DNA of 64,000 nucleotides from Pelagibius sp050043265 (GTDB lineage: Bacteria > Pseudomonadota > Alphaproteobacteria > Kiloniellales > Kiloniellaceae): the NCBI GenBank assembly GCA_050043265.1, contig JBHJIR010000087.1:1-64000 (forward strand). Direction: 5' to 3'. The notes under the pieces are model-generated. The model was not told where the DNA came from and made no database searches. It saw only the letters and a program-made list of their open reading frames with translations. The position numbers and the translations under genes are program-made. Shown piece by piece: positions 1 through 8,398 of this stretch (within the stretch, counting starts at the first letter, position 1; each line of letters starts with the position of its first letter).

Positions 1-520
1 CCGTATCGCAATGCGGGCAGGGGACGGCAACGTCGAGGGAGAGCGCCGGCGCGGCGCCGGCCAGCGCCGCGGCCAGGTCGAAGGAGTCCGGCGGCGCGCC
101 CTCCAAACAGAGCGCGCGCAGGGAGTCGACATCGGTCACCAGCGCCTCGCTGGCGGTCGGTGCGCGGAAGCGCACCCCCTGCTCCGCCGTCCACCAGCCC
201 TCGGCATCCGGTTCGCCCCAGCGCGCCGCCTCCTCGGCCTGTTCGGTAAGAATCCGGTCCAACGGAAGCTCGAACTCGAAGGCCTCGCCGCAGGACCCGC
301 AGGCCGCGTGGCAGTCGGCCTTGTCGCCGTAAAGCCGCGTGAAGATCGCCGTCAGCAGACGGTCGTGCTCGGAAACCGACAGCGTGGAAGTGTCGACCAG
401 GCCGCCGGCATCGTTCACCCGCGTGATCAGGCGGTCGAGCAGGCGCGAGGACGCCGCGGCATTGCCCTCGGCCGCCACCAGTTCGTCTTCGCCTGTCGGA
501 TCACGCAGCAATACGCGCAT
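1..520 (-). CDS. Contractile injection system zinc-binding baseplate-type protein (partial, runs off window)
   Basis: This open frame on the minus strand starts at ATG 520 and is still open at base 1, giving at least 173 residues. A GTG at 550 is an alternative start, and the frame is closed by TAA at 575-577. The visible part has a Cys cluster at residues 70, 74 and 77 and a second Cys pair at 168 and 171, which could bind one zinc. It lies just downstream of a tail-tube gene on the same strand, the position where many extracellular contractile injection systems (eCIS) and T4-like tails carry a small gp26-type baseplate protein with CxxC motifs. The assignment rests on this context and the Cys pattern; the sequence alone is not diagnostic. 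The C-terminus lies outside the window. Confidence 0.6.
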   Translation of the reverse strand, partial: MRVLLRDPTGEDELVAAEGNAAASSRLLDRLITRVNDAGGLVDTSTLSVSEHDRLLTAIFTRLYGDKADCHAACGSCGEAFEFELPLDRILTEQAEEAARWGEPDAEGWWTAEQGVRFRAPTASEALVTDVDSLRALCLEGAPPDSFDLAAALAGAAPALSLDVAVPCPHCDT

Positions 521-588
521 CTCACGGGGACCGCCTTGATGGAGTCGCACTTCCCACACATCGCACCCAGGGGCTTAGGATTTCAGGT

Positions 589-1086
589 TCACGTCTCCGC
601 CGCCTCGACCACCGCTTCGTCGCGCTCGAAGCCTTCGTTCTGCAGAACCAGGGACTCGAAGGCGACGGCGTTGCCGTTCGCATCCAGTTCGGGAACCGCC
701 ATGAACTCCGACACCCAGCAGCGGAAGACCTTCCAGGCGCGAACCTTCACGCCCTGCAGGTTGTAGAGTTCGATGATCAGGTCTTTGCGGAAATTGCGCA
801 GCGACACCGCGGCATCGCCCTGCGGCGTGTAGACCAGCGTCGCCCAGGATTCGAAGGCGACATCGTGGGTGATGCCGCGTTCCAGGGTGACCGGTTCGAA
901 GGTCGAGACGCCCGGCGACTGGCGCTTGGTACTGAGGTCGCCGCCGTCTCGGTGGCTGACCACCTCCGTCGTGCGCTTCAGCCCGCTGACCTTGGAAATA
1001 CCCGCCACCGGCTGGCCGTCCCAGACGACGCGGAATTTGAAGTTCTTGTAGGGATCGATCCGGGTGGTGTTTACCGCGAATTGCAT
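589..1086 (-). CDS. Contractile tail/injection-system inner tube protein (T4 gp19-like)
   Basis: A 165-aa protein of the gp19/Afp1-like tube family, which forms the stacked hexamer rings of the inner tube of contractile tails and eCIS particles. Diagnostic segments are the N-terminal DPYKNFKFRV, the GQPVAGISKVSGLK strand, the ST(K/R)..PG turn near residue 55 and the C-terminal block KVFRCWVSEF plus VLQNEGFERD. The ATG at 1086 is preceded by a strong AAGGAGG Shine-Dalgarno sequence. The gene lies 24 bp downstream of the sheath gene on the same strand, so the two are almost certainly cotranscribed at matched levels. The tube rather than phage-only identity is well supported; whether the particle is an eCIS, a tailocin or a prophage remnant depends on genes left of the window. 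Confidence 0.9.
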   Translation of the reverse strand: MQFAVNTTRIDPYKNFKFRVVWDGQPVAGISKVSGLKRTTEVVSHRDGGDLSTKRQSPGVSTFEPVTLERGITHDVAFESWATLVYTPQGDAAVSLRNFRKDLIIELYNLQGVKVRAWKVFRCWVSEFMAVPELDANGNAVAFESLVLQNEGFERDEAVVEAAET

Positions 1087-1110
1087 CTCTCCGGCCTCCT
1101 TCCTCTAATC

Positions 1111-3549
1111 TCAAACCTGAGTCTGGCCGGCGATCTGCCGGATCGTGACGACAACGAACTCCGCCGGCTTCAGCGGTGCGAAGCCGACCACTACGTTGAC
1201 GATGCCGAGGTTGATGTCGGTCGCCGTGGTGGTGGTGTCGTCGCACTGCACGAAATAGGCGTCGGAAGCCTTCTGTCCGGCGAAGGCGCCCTGGCGGAAC
1301 AGACCGTTCATGAACGATCCGGCAGCCAGGCGGATCTGCGCCCACAGCGGCTCGTCGTTGGGTTCGAAGACCGCGAACTGCAGGCCTCGGTAAAGGCTTT
1401 CCTCGATGAACAGCATGGTGCGGCGCACCGGAATGTACTTGTCGTCGATGTTGCCGGAGCCGTCGAAGCCGACCAGGGTGCGCGCACCCCAGGCGACGAC
1501 GCCGGCCGGAAAGGCCCTGAGGGCGTTGACCGCCTTGGGATTGATCAGGCCGTTTTCGCCGTCGCTCATCGGACGCTCGACCCCACGCACGCCGCGCACG
1601 GTGGCCTCCAGCCCCGCCGGGGCCTTCCAGACGCCGCGGTTGCCGTCGATGCGCGCCATCAGGCCGGCCATCGCGCCGGACGGATCGAGCATCCGCCCGT
1701 CGGGCAGCCGCAGGCGCGGCCAGTAGACCGCGGCCGAGCGCGTCTCGACCCCGATGCGCAGGGCATCGACACCGCTGACCGCATCGTCGCTGGTCGCCCA
1801 GCCGGTGCCGGGGTCGCTGGGCGGATCGACCAGCAGGAAGGCGCGGCGGCGGGCGCAGACGGCACTGGCCTCGCCCCACAGCCCGGCACGGTCGGCGTCG
1901 GTCTGCCGGTTGGTGCCGTCGTCGGCGCGCGGCAGGACCATCAGGTTGAAGATGTCGACTTCCTGCTCGATGCGCGTGAAGGCGGCCCGATACTGGCCGA
2001 TCTGCGGTAGCTGGCCGTCGGAGCCGGCGGGGGCGCCGGCGCCGTCCTGGTAGGGGCCCGCCCCGCCGACGCCGCCGGTCTGTCCCAGGCTGTAGGCGGC
2101 GACGTTGTAGGCATTCTGCGCCAGCGCGGGGTTGAACATGCCGCCGGCAGCCCCGATGTTGGTGCCGCCGGACGTGGTCAGGCGCGCCGTCAGGTCTGAA
2201 TCCGGGCCGCCGAAGGTCGGCGTCAGCGCCAGGCGCAGGCCCTGCACCTCGGCGCGCCAGCGGTTGGACGTATTGGACTCGATGGCGCTGGCCAGGGCCG
2301 CCAGGTTCTCGATCACATTACTGAAGGCACCCAGTGCGGTATCGCCGCCGGCCGGCACGAAACGGGTGCCGACAGACATCGTCTCGGCGGCCGGCGCCGC
2401 GGCGAAGGCAAGGGTGCCGGCCGGCACGCCGTGGGGGGTGTCCGGGCTGGTATCGGTCAGATCGAAACCGGTCAACTGATTCTTCTGCGAAGCCGCGAAA
2501 GTACGGATCAAGGCAAGGTCGCTGGTGCCCGGCGTATGGATCCGCGCGACGGCCCCGGTGGGTGCCGGGCGCAGAACGGCGAAACGGCTGATCTCGAGAC
2601 CGCCGGAGGCCGCACCCAGGAACAGGCCGCTGGCGATGTCGCCACTCGGCGCCGGCGAAATGGCCAGCGCGCCGCCGGTGCGGGCGACACGCAGGAAGCG
2701 GCTGCCGGCCACTGAGTTGGCCACGCTCATACGGGTCACCGCCACCTGGCCGGACAGCCCTTCGGCCACCAGGCGGTTGTTGATGGCCTGTTGCAGCGCG
2801 GTGGCAAACTCGTCGCCGGTGCCGGCCGGCGCGTCGACGGAGACCACGATAGGCCGCTGGTAGTCGACGCTGACGGTCAGGCTACCGGTGGCGCCGGAAA
2901 AGCGCAGGGCGCAAGCGGCCCCGGACGCCGCATTGGCCGACGGCAGCATCAGTCCGCCAATCGAGACGCTGTCCGCCTCCACATCGGCGGCATTGTAGAT
3001 CGCCTCCGCCGTCACCAGCGCGCTGCCGGCGTTCACGATGGTCTCGACGAAGCGGCCGGAGTCCGGGTCCATGGACAGGTTGTCGAAGGTTTCCGTCGCC
3101 TCGATCTGGGCGACGCCGCTGGCATCGACGCGGCGGCGGTAAAGCGTCAGGGTGAACAGGCTGAGGCTCGGGTAGTCGACCTCGGCGCGGATCAGGTTGC
3201 CCTCGGCACCGTGGTCGCGCGCGGTGAGACGCAGCGTCGCGCGGCCGGCCTCGTCGTTCAGATCGATGGTCGCCTGCGCGGCGCCTTCGGCGATGCGGGT
3301 GACGTAACAGAGGCCGCCGCCGTTGGTGAAGTAGGCGCTGACCGCATCGGCCAGGTCGCCCCGGTCGGTGGTGATCCCGAAGGTGCGCTCGAAGGCGCCG
3401 AGGTTGGATATCCGGGTCGGCACGTTCAGCCGGCCCCGTTTGGTCATGCCGACGAAGGCGGCGATGGCAGTCGGCACGCCGGCAATCGCCCGCGCTCCCG
3501 ACGACTCTTCCTGGATGTAGACGCCCGGATAGCTCACTTGCACAGGCAT
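1111..3549 (-). CDS. Contractile tail/injection-system sheath protein
   Basis: An 812-aa sheath protein. Sheath subunits surround the tube and contract to drive it through a target membrane. The N-terminus has the hallmark YPGVYIQEE motif followed by a GVPTAIAAFVG segment. The C-terminal ~280 residues form the conserved sheath core, with GVWKAPAG, NAL(R)AFPAGVVAWGARTL, the RRTMLFIEESL helix and the final FAPLKPAEFVVV strand that interlocks neighbouring subunits. Between about residues 130 and 540 is a long region of surface-type beta domains, so the protein is larger than simple phage sheaths (about 350-500 aa) and in the range of decorated sheaths. ATG 3549 has a strong AAGGAGG site. No lysis, capsid or portal gene is seen upstream, which favours an eCIS or tailocin over an intact phage. 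Confidence 0.92.
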   Translation of the reverse strand: MPVQVSYPGVYIQEESSGARAIAGVPTAIAAFVGMTKRGRLNVPTRISNLGAFERTFGITTDRGDLADAVSAYFTNGGGLCYVTRIAEGAAQATIDLNDEAGRATLRLTARDHGAEGNLIRAEVDYPSLSLFTLTLYRRRVDASGVAQIEATETFDNLSMDPDSGRFVETIVNAGSALVTAEAIYNAADVEADSVSIGGLMLPSANAASGAACALRFSGATGSLTVSVDYQRPIVVSVDAPAGTGDEFATALQQAINNRLVAEGLSGQVAVTRMSVANSVAGSRFLRVARTGGALAISPAPSGDIASGLFLGAASGGLEISRFAVLRPAPTGAVARIHTPGTSDLALIRTFAASQKNQLTGFDLTDTSPDTPHGVPAGTLAFAAAPAAETMSVGTRFVPAGGDTALGAFSNVIENLAALASAIESNTSNRWRAEVQGLRLALTPTFGGPDSDLTARLTTSGGTNIGAAGGMFNPALAQNAYNVAAYSLGQTGGVGGAGPYQDGAGAPAGSDGQLPQIGQYRAAFTRIEQEVDIFNLMVLPRADDGTNRQTDADRAGLWGEASAVCARRRAFLLVDPPSDPGTGWATSDDAVSGVDALRIGVETRSAAVYWPRLRLPDGRMLDPSGAMAGLMARIDGNRGVWKAPAGLEATVRGVRGVERPMSDGENGLINPKAVNALRAFPAGVVAWGARTLVGFDGSGNIDDKYIPVRRTMLFIEESLYRGLQFAVFEPNDEPLWAQIRLAAGSFMNGLFRQGAFAGQKASDAYFVQCDDTTTTATDINLGIVNVVVGFAPLKPAEFVVVTIRQIAGQTQV

Positions 3550-3866
3550 GGCCTTCCCGCCTCCTTAGGTTCGGATCCGATTGCGCGAGCGGCCGACGCA
3601 AAGTGCGTGGCCGGCGCGAAGAGGTTCCGGAGAGACATAACCGGCCTCTGTGGCGGCAGCGTCACCACAGCGTCACAAGAACGGCACGGGCGGCGGGGCG
3701 ATCGGATACAAAAGCGGGGCGCGCCGCCCAAACCTGTGGCAAACCGCCCTTGTTTCACGCGAGATCTCGGGCGCCTCCCTCTTTTTTGCGGCATGCCAGA
3801 ATCGACCCAGGTAATCCAATTCCTTAACCTCTACCAAAGAGAGCCTGACAAAGAACCCGGGGGGAA
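3550..3866. other. Intergenic region between divergent sheath and zinc-ribbon protein genes
   Basis: About 317 bp between divergent genes that must hold the promoter for the injection-system operon (leftward) and for the zinc-ribbon membrane protein (rightward). I see no further gene. A short A/T run near 3780-3788 and repeated GCGTCAC/CGTCAC words at 3659-3677 are the only obvious features. I could not assign a confident -35/-10 pair. Confidence 0.4.
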
Positions 3867-4592
3867 GTGGTGGAGCCGTATAGAGACAACGGGGATGAAG
3901 CGCAGCTCTGCAGCGTCTGCGCATCGTCGATTCATCCTGCCGCACTGGTCTGCGCGCGGTGTGGCACCGACCAGCGCCCCCTGTGGCGGCACATGAAGCG
4001 CGCGGTCGCGCTCTTCTCAGCGGCTTCAGTGGTCCTCGGCGTCATCACTATCGCGGGATCGCTGCTGGTGCAGGCGATGGAGACCCTGAACTACAACGAG
4101 GCAGTCGATGTCTACACCTACAAGCCGCCGAACGTGGAGGGACAGAGTATCCTTACCCTGATCAATGCGGGCTCTGGGGATGTTTTCGTCAACGAGGTTC
4201 GGATGGAACCGGCGGACAAAGTCGCCTTTCCCATCAGAGCAAAAAACATCGTCGTGAATCGCTGGATAAAGACGGGCGAAGTGCTCAGCCTTCCCATCAC
4301 GGGAAAACCGGACTCTTCACTCGTTGCCATCCCCGTCGAGGGCTACGGCAAGAGGTTGACTGACCTGACATCACGCCCGGACAAAGGCCGGGCCTGCTTC
4401 TCCCTGCGTATTTTCGACAGCGAACTGAAAGACGTAGGCCTGTCCGACCAAGCCGATGCCGCAATCAAATCAATCGACGTCTCGACGACCCTGAGCTTCA
4501 GCTCAAAAAGATCGCAATCGCTAAAGACTAGCGAGTCCCGAAAGACGCTTTCAGCAAAGATCATGTTCGACGAGCGCTGCCTGACAGGCTGA
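3867..4592 (+). CDS. Zinc-ribbon, single-pass membrane protein of unknown function
   Basis: A 241-aa protein starting at GTG 3867. The first 35 residues carry two CxxC pairs (LCSVC and VCARC) spaced like a zinc ribbon. One hydrophobic helix follows at about residues 44-68 (ALFSAASVVLGVITIAGSLL). The remaining ~170 residues are mostly soluble and beta-rich, probably on the far side of the membrane. The topology (cytoplasmic zinc ribbon, one TM, exported domain) is inferred. It points away from the sheath gene and converges on the SARP-type regulator, with only 6 bp between their stop codons. I do not recognise a named family. Membership in the injection-system locus is suggested only by position. 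Confidence 0.6.
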   Translation: MVEPYRDNGDEAQLCSVCASSIHPAALVCARCGTDQRPLWRHMKRAVALFSAASVVLGVITIAGSLLVQAMETLNYNEAVDVYTYKPPNVEGQSILTLINAGSGDVFVNEVRMEPADKVAFPIRAKNIVVNRWIKTGEVLSLPITGKPDSSLVAIPVEGYGKRLTDLTSRPDKGRACFSLRIFDSELKDVGLSDQADAAIKSIDVSTTLSFSSKRSQSLKTSESRKTLSAKIMFDERCLTG

Positions 4593-4598
4593 TTTCCC

Positions 4599-5546
4599 TT
4601 AGGTGTCGGAACCGGGCAAGCCGTCTTCTTCGATGCCCCCGCGGCGTGGCGGGTCGAGCGCGGCGTCGAGGCTGCGCAGGGCCTCGATGAGCGACTCGCG
4701 TGTGCGCTTCAGCACCACGGCGGAACTGCCCTGCCATTTCAGCGCATCGACGCTCTCACCCATGCCCTGCAGGATGTGGCGGTGCAGTTCGCTGGTGATC
4801 TCCATCGGCCCGACATTCAGTTGCGTGCGCAGGACGGCGGTGCAGCGGGCAAACTGGCGGATCGCGGCGGGCCGGTTGCCCAACGCATTGTGGCAGATCA
4901 TCAGATAGCGGTGGACATGCTCGGCCAGCGGATCTTCCAGCAGCAGCCTCTCGCCCCATTCGATGGCGCGGCGCCAGTCGTGCAGGGCCATGGCGGTCTC
5001 GATGAGGGCGACCAGGCCGGTGAAGTAGCGCGAGCGGTAGTACTCACGGTTGGTGACGCACCACTCGTCGTCCTCGCCTTCCAGCAGATCGCCGGTATAG
5101 AGCTGCAGCGCCGCCTCCAGCGCCGCGATATCACCGGCACTGGGCGCACAGGCGGTACCCGCCGCGCAGCTGCGCACCGCGTCGTCCAGTTCATCGACGT
5201 CGACGCGGCACGGTGCCTTGGGCAGGATGCGCACGGCATCGGCCGATTCCGTCAGGATGACGTGCGGATCGGCACCGGCGCGCGCAATGGTATCGCGGAT
5301 GCGCCACAGTTCGGTACGCAGCGCGGCGCGTGACCGCTTCGGCCCGCAATCCGGCCAGAACGCCTCCGCCAAAAGTTCGCGCGGGTGTCCCTTGCGGCGG
5401 TTGATGGCGAGAAAGGCAAAGATCGAGCGGGATTTACGCGTGGGGAATTCCGCATTGGCGCCGGCGCAGGTCAACTCCACCGCCCCCAGCAAGCGCACCT
5501 GCAGGAAGTCGGGAGAAAAGCCACCGCTGATGGGTTCCACCCACAT
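4599..5546 (-). CDS. SARP/BTAD-family transcriptional regulator
   Basis: A 315-aa regulator with an N-terminal winged-helix DNA-binding domain (about residues 15-105; FPTRKSRSIFAFLAI and SRAALRTELWRIRD are the typical recognition-helix region) and a C-terminal bacterial transcriptional activation (BTAD) domain of TPR-like helices (about 140-290, with YTGDLLEG and EHVHRYLMICHNALGNRPAAIRQF). Proteins of this build (AfsR/SARP-like, including the stand-alone proteobacterial ones) activate nearby operons. ATG 5546 follows an AAGGA site. It is on the same strand as the sheath-tube genes and about 1 kb upstream of them, so control of the injection system is a reasonable inference, not shown. There is no NB-ARC ATPase domain as in full-length AfsR. 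Confidence 0.85.
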   Translation of the reverse strand: MWVEPISGGFSPDFLQVRLLGAVELTCAGANAEFPTRKSRSIFAFLAINRRKGHPRELLAEAFWPDCGPKRSRAALRTELWRIRDTIARAGADPHVILTESADAVRILPKAPCRVDVDELDDAVRSCAAGTACAPSAGDIAALEAALQLYTGDLLEGEDDEWCVTNREYYRSRYFTGLVALIETAMALHDWRRAIEWGERLLLEDPLAEHVHRYLMICHNALGNRPAAIRQFARCTAVLRTQLNVGPMEITSELHRHILQGMGESVDALKWQGSSAVVLKRTRESLIEALRSLDAALDPPRRGGIEEDGLPGSDT

Positions 5547-6044
5547 GTTCCTTGTCGCTTCCCCTCATGCGACGGGGCGGAACGAACTGCCTGCCCCGAG
5601 CACAGCCACAAGCCGAAGGTCCCCAGGATGATCGCTGTGCCGGACTTATTCCAGCCGGGACACTCAAGATCACAGAGAATCTACAGAAAACGGCTAGGCG
5701 CCTTGACTAGATCTGCGGGCGGCACCGGATGCCGGCCGATCGCAGCGCCGAAGCGCCCGATCCACCCCGCAGTCACCAGGTTCAAGTCGAGCTATAAACG
5801 CGCAGACTCACCCACGGGAGCCGCGACGTCTCACCCTTTGAGGATGCCAGCGCTAATGCCGGAATCCAAGCTGCCTTCGGAGGTATGCGCCATGCCAAAA
5901 GGGGCGTTCCGTCGGCAACGAAAGTCAGATGCCGTGCGTCTCCAGGGGCGCCGGTTGGAAGGTCTCTTCGACCGTCAGGTGCCGCCTGGAAAGACCCTGA
6001 AGGTGGTGATGACCTAGGAAATTATCCAGCACGCCGCAGCTTGC
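5547..6044. other. Intergenic region with one possible small ORF
   Basis: About 500 bp upstream of the SARP-type gene and downstream of the PAS_5 gene. It holds the presumptive SARP promoter and one short rightward ORF listed separately at 5892-6017. No other coding signal, RNA gene or clear terminator is evident. Confidence 0.4.
5892..6017 (+). CDS. Possible 41-aa basic small protein
   Basis: A 41-codon frame starting MPKGAFRRQRKSD and ending at TAG 6015-6017. A consensus GGAGGT at 5879-5884 sits 7 nt upstream of the ATG, an ideal Shine-Dalgarno spacing, and this is the main support. The product is rich in Arg/Lys and has no recognised domain. The same frame is open upstream with in-frame ATGs at about 5844 and 5856, so a 53-aa form is possible. 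It converges on the PAS_5 gene. Coding status is uncertain without homologues or ribosome profiling. Confidence 0.25.
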   Translation: MPKGAFRRQRKSDAVRLQGRRLEGLFDRQVPPGKTLKVVMT

Positions 6045-6662
6045 TTACCACTGCAACTGGCGCGACGTGCGCACCATGCCGATCAGCAGCCGAACCACCT
6101 CGCCATCGCGCACCAGCGGCAGGCCAATGCGCCACCAGGCGGAGAGGAAGAACTCCATCGCCGGGGTGTAGCGCAGCAGCAGCGGCTCGGGGCGCAGCAA
6201 CTGGGCCCGGTAGGTCACCATCAAGAAGGCCATGAAGGGCACCGACATCTCACCCATCTTCATACCGGTCATGTCGATCCCCAGGATGTCGCTGATGTCG
6301 GAGCCATGCAGGCGCATTTCGAAATCACGCCCGCCGTCGACCACGTCGAGCAGCGAGATCGCGCCCAGCGCCGGACGCAACGCCAGCGGGTCCACCATCT
6401 CCGGCGTCGGCGGACCGCCGGCAGCCGCCACCGCTTCCTCCCACCAGCAGACGAGGAGGCGTAGAACTTCGGCCTCCACGTCGCCGGACTGCGGGTTCCA
6501 GACCATCACCGGTGGCGGGCTGCCGAGGCGGGCCATCAACCCGTCGCAGCAATCGAGCTCGCCATCGGCCAGGCGCCGGGCAAGCGCCCAGGACTCCTTG
6601 TCCGACAGCGTCGCCAGTGCGCGCTGGAACTTGGGGTCGCGAGAGATGTGGGAGGAGGTCAA
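6045..6662 (-). CDS. PAS_5 family PAS-domain protein
   Basis: A 205-aa protein resembling the alphaproteobacterial PAS_5 family, single-domain PAS-like proteins of unknown ligand. The core has the pattern LRPALGAISLLDVVDGGRDF, then FEMRLHGSDISDILGIDMTG, then the closing strand RIGLPLVRDGEVVRLLIGM. There is no kinase, GGDEF or DNA-binding domain. The chosen start is TTG 6662: it is preceded by GGAGGA at an 8-nt spacing and no suitable ATG lies nearby upstream. It stands alone between the SARP region and the polyamine genes, with 172 bp to homospermidine synthase. Family assignment is good; the signal sensed is unknown. Confidence 0.8.
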   Translation of the reverse strand: MTSSHISRDPKFQRALATLSDKESWALARRLADGELDCCDGLMARLGSPPPVMVWNPQSGDVEAEVLRLLVCWWEEAVAAAGGPPTPEMVDPLALRPALGAISLLDVVDGGRDFEMRLHGSDISDILGIDMTGMKMGEMSVPFMAFLMVTYRAQLLRPEPLLLRYTPAMEFFLSAWWRIGLPLVRDGEVVRLLIGMVRTSRQLQW

Positions 6663-6834
6663 GACCGCTATCCTCCGGGACGAACCGCTGTCAATAACCC
6701 CGATAGTACACCCGGTCGGCGGCGAAACTTAACCGAAATGCGATAATCAAAACCGATAGCATTGCGGGCATTTTCCGCCGCCATTCACGCAGAACGCGGG
6801 CTGTGGCCGCACCGGCACCGGCACGGCCTCACGC

Positions 6835-8268
6835 TTACCGCACCAGGATGTTGCGGAACTGCCAGGGGTCCGAAGGATCGGTATCGCCGGGGAAGAAGGC
6901 CAGTCGGCCGCTGAGCGGCGTCCAGTCGGTATAGACGCCGACCACCGGGCCGAGATAGGGCCGCTGCACCTGAAGGCAGCGGGCGTGGTCCATCTCGTCG
7001 GTCTCGACGATACCCGCCTGCGGATTCTCCAGCGCCCAGACCATGCCGGCCAGCACCGCCGAGGAAACCTGCAGCCCGGTGGCGTTCTGGTAGGGCGCCA
7101 GGTTGCGGGTCTCGCGGATCGACAGCTGCGAGCCGTACCAGTAGGCATTCTTGGCGTGGCCGAATAGCAGCACACCCAGCTCGTCGATGCCGTCGACGAT
7201 CTCGTGCTCGTCGAGGATCTTATGCACCTCGGGCGCCTTGCCGCCGCGCCCGAAGGTCTCATCCAGGCTCAGCACGGCGACGTCGGCGGGATGGTAGGCG
7301 TAATGGCTGGTCGGGCGGAACACCACCTTGTCGCCCTCGCGCACCGTGTAATAGTCGGCAATCGAGACCGACTCGTTGTGGGTCACCAAGAAGCCGTATT
7401 GCGCCTGCGCCGTCGGTGTCCAAGACCGCACCCGGGTGTCGGCGCCGGGCTGCAGCAGGTAGATCGCCGACTGCGGCCCACTGTCGAAGCCACGCGCGTT
7501 GTCCGGCATCCACTTCTCGTGCGTGCCCCAGCCCAGCTCGGCCGGCTGCAGCCCCTCGGAGATGAAGCCCTCGACCGACCAGGTGTTCCAGAACTGGCCC
7601 ATGGGGCGCGGCTCGCGGGCGCGCTGGGTATCGCGCTCGGCGATGTGCACGCCCGTCACGCCCAGTCGCTGCATCAGCGCGGCCCAGTCCTCGCGGCTCT
7701 GGGGCGCGCCGGGGTCCACACCCGTATCTGCGGCGATGTTCAGCAGCGCCGCCTTCACGAACCACGAGACCATGCCCGGGTTGGCGCCGCAGCACGACAC
7801 CGCGGTGGTGCCGCCAGGATTGCGCGCCTTTTCCTGGCGCACCGTTTCGCGCAGGGCGTAGTTGGTGCGCGCGCCGGCATCGGCGTCCGCGTCGAAATAG
7901 AACCCGGCCCAGGGCTCGACCACGGTGTCGATGTACAGCACGCCCAGTTCGCGGCACAGCTTCATGACGTCCAGCGAGGAGACGTCCACCGAGAGGTTCA
8001 CGCAGAAACCCTGGCCGTCGCCGTCGGTCAGCAACGGCGTCAGCAGGTCGCGGTAGTTGTCCGGCGTCAGGCCGGCCTGGACGAAGCGGATACCGCGCTC
8101 GTCGAGCAGGGCCTTGTCGCTGTCGTCCGGCGCGATGACCACGAAGCGGCTGCTGTCGAAGTCGAAGTGCCGCTCGATAAGCGGCAGGGTGCCGCGGCCG
8201 ATGGAGCCGAAGCCGATCATCACAATGGGGCCGCTGATGCCGCCGTAGTCGGGCCAGGGAGTGGTCAT
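6835..8268 (-). CDS. hss: Homospermidine synthase
   Basis: A 477-aa NAD-dependent enzyme that makes sym-homospermidine from putrescine (two putrescines, or putrescine plus spermidine). The Rossmann fingerprint GFGSIG is at residues 19-24. Family signatures include the DTVVEPWAGFYFD segment, the SCCGANPGMVSWFVKAAL region, and the C-terminal ATGLQVSSAVLAGMVWALE helix. The length equals that of bacterial homospermidine synthases (about 470-480 aa). It lies downstream of the decarboxylase and GNAT genes, which together give a putrescine-to-homospermidine route. A clear intrinsic terminator precedes it at 8344-8378, so it probably has its own promoter in the ~75 bp before ATG 8268. Confidence 0.95.
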   Translation of the reverse strand: MTTPWPDYGGISGPIVMIGFGSIGRGTLPLIERHFDFDSSRFVVIAPDDSDKALLDERGIRFVQAGLTPDNYRDLLTPLLTDGDGQGFCVNLSVDVSSLDVMKLCRELGVLYIDTVVEPWAGFYFDADADAGARTNYALRETVRQEKARNPGGTTAVSCCGANPGMVSWFVKAALLNIAADTGVDPGAPQSREDWAALMQRLGVTGVHIAERDTQRAREPRPMGQFWNTWSVEGFISEGLQPAELGWGTHEKWMPDNARGFDSGPQSAIYLLQPGADTRVRSWTPTAQAQYGFLVTHNESVSIADYYTVREGDKVVFRPTSHYAYHPADVAVLSLDETFGRGGKAPEVHKILDEHEIVDGIDELGVLLFGHAKNAYWYGSQLSIRETRNLAPYQNATGLQVSSAVLAGMVWALENPQAGIVETDEMDHARCLQVQRPYLGPVVGVYTDWTPLSGRLAFFPGDTDPSDPWQFRNILVR

Positions 8269-8343
8269 AAGAACGTGTACCTCGCTGTGATTCGGGGGCG
8301 CTTCACTCGCCCTTCGGCTTACGGCCCGCTGTTTGGCGAAACC

Positions 8344-8378
8344 ACAAAAAAGAAGTGCCGGCCGGTTTCCCGGCCGGC
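8344..8378 (-). terminator. Intrinsic terminator downstream of the GNAT gene
   Basis: On the minus strand a perfect 9-bp stem GCCGGCCGG/CCGGCCGGC (8357-8378) with a 4-nt loop is followed by CTTCTTTTTT. This is a textbook rho-independent terminator 20 bp after the GNAT stop and 75 bp before homospermidine synthase. Confidence 0.85.
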
Positions 8379-8398
8379 AACTTGCGCGATCTGACGGG

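Noticed and set aside
575..1879. A 434-codon minus-strand frame covering parts of sheath and tube genes
   Set aside because: It is an alternate frame of the sheath and tube genes; Arg-rich and without family resemblance.
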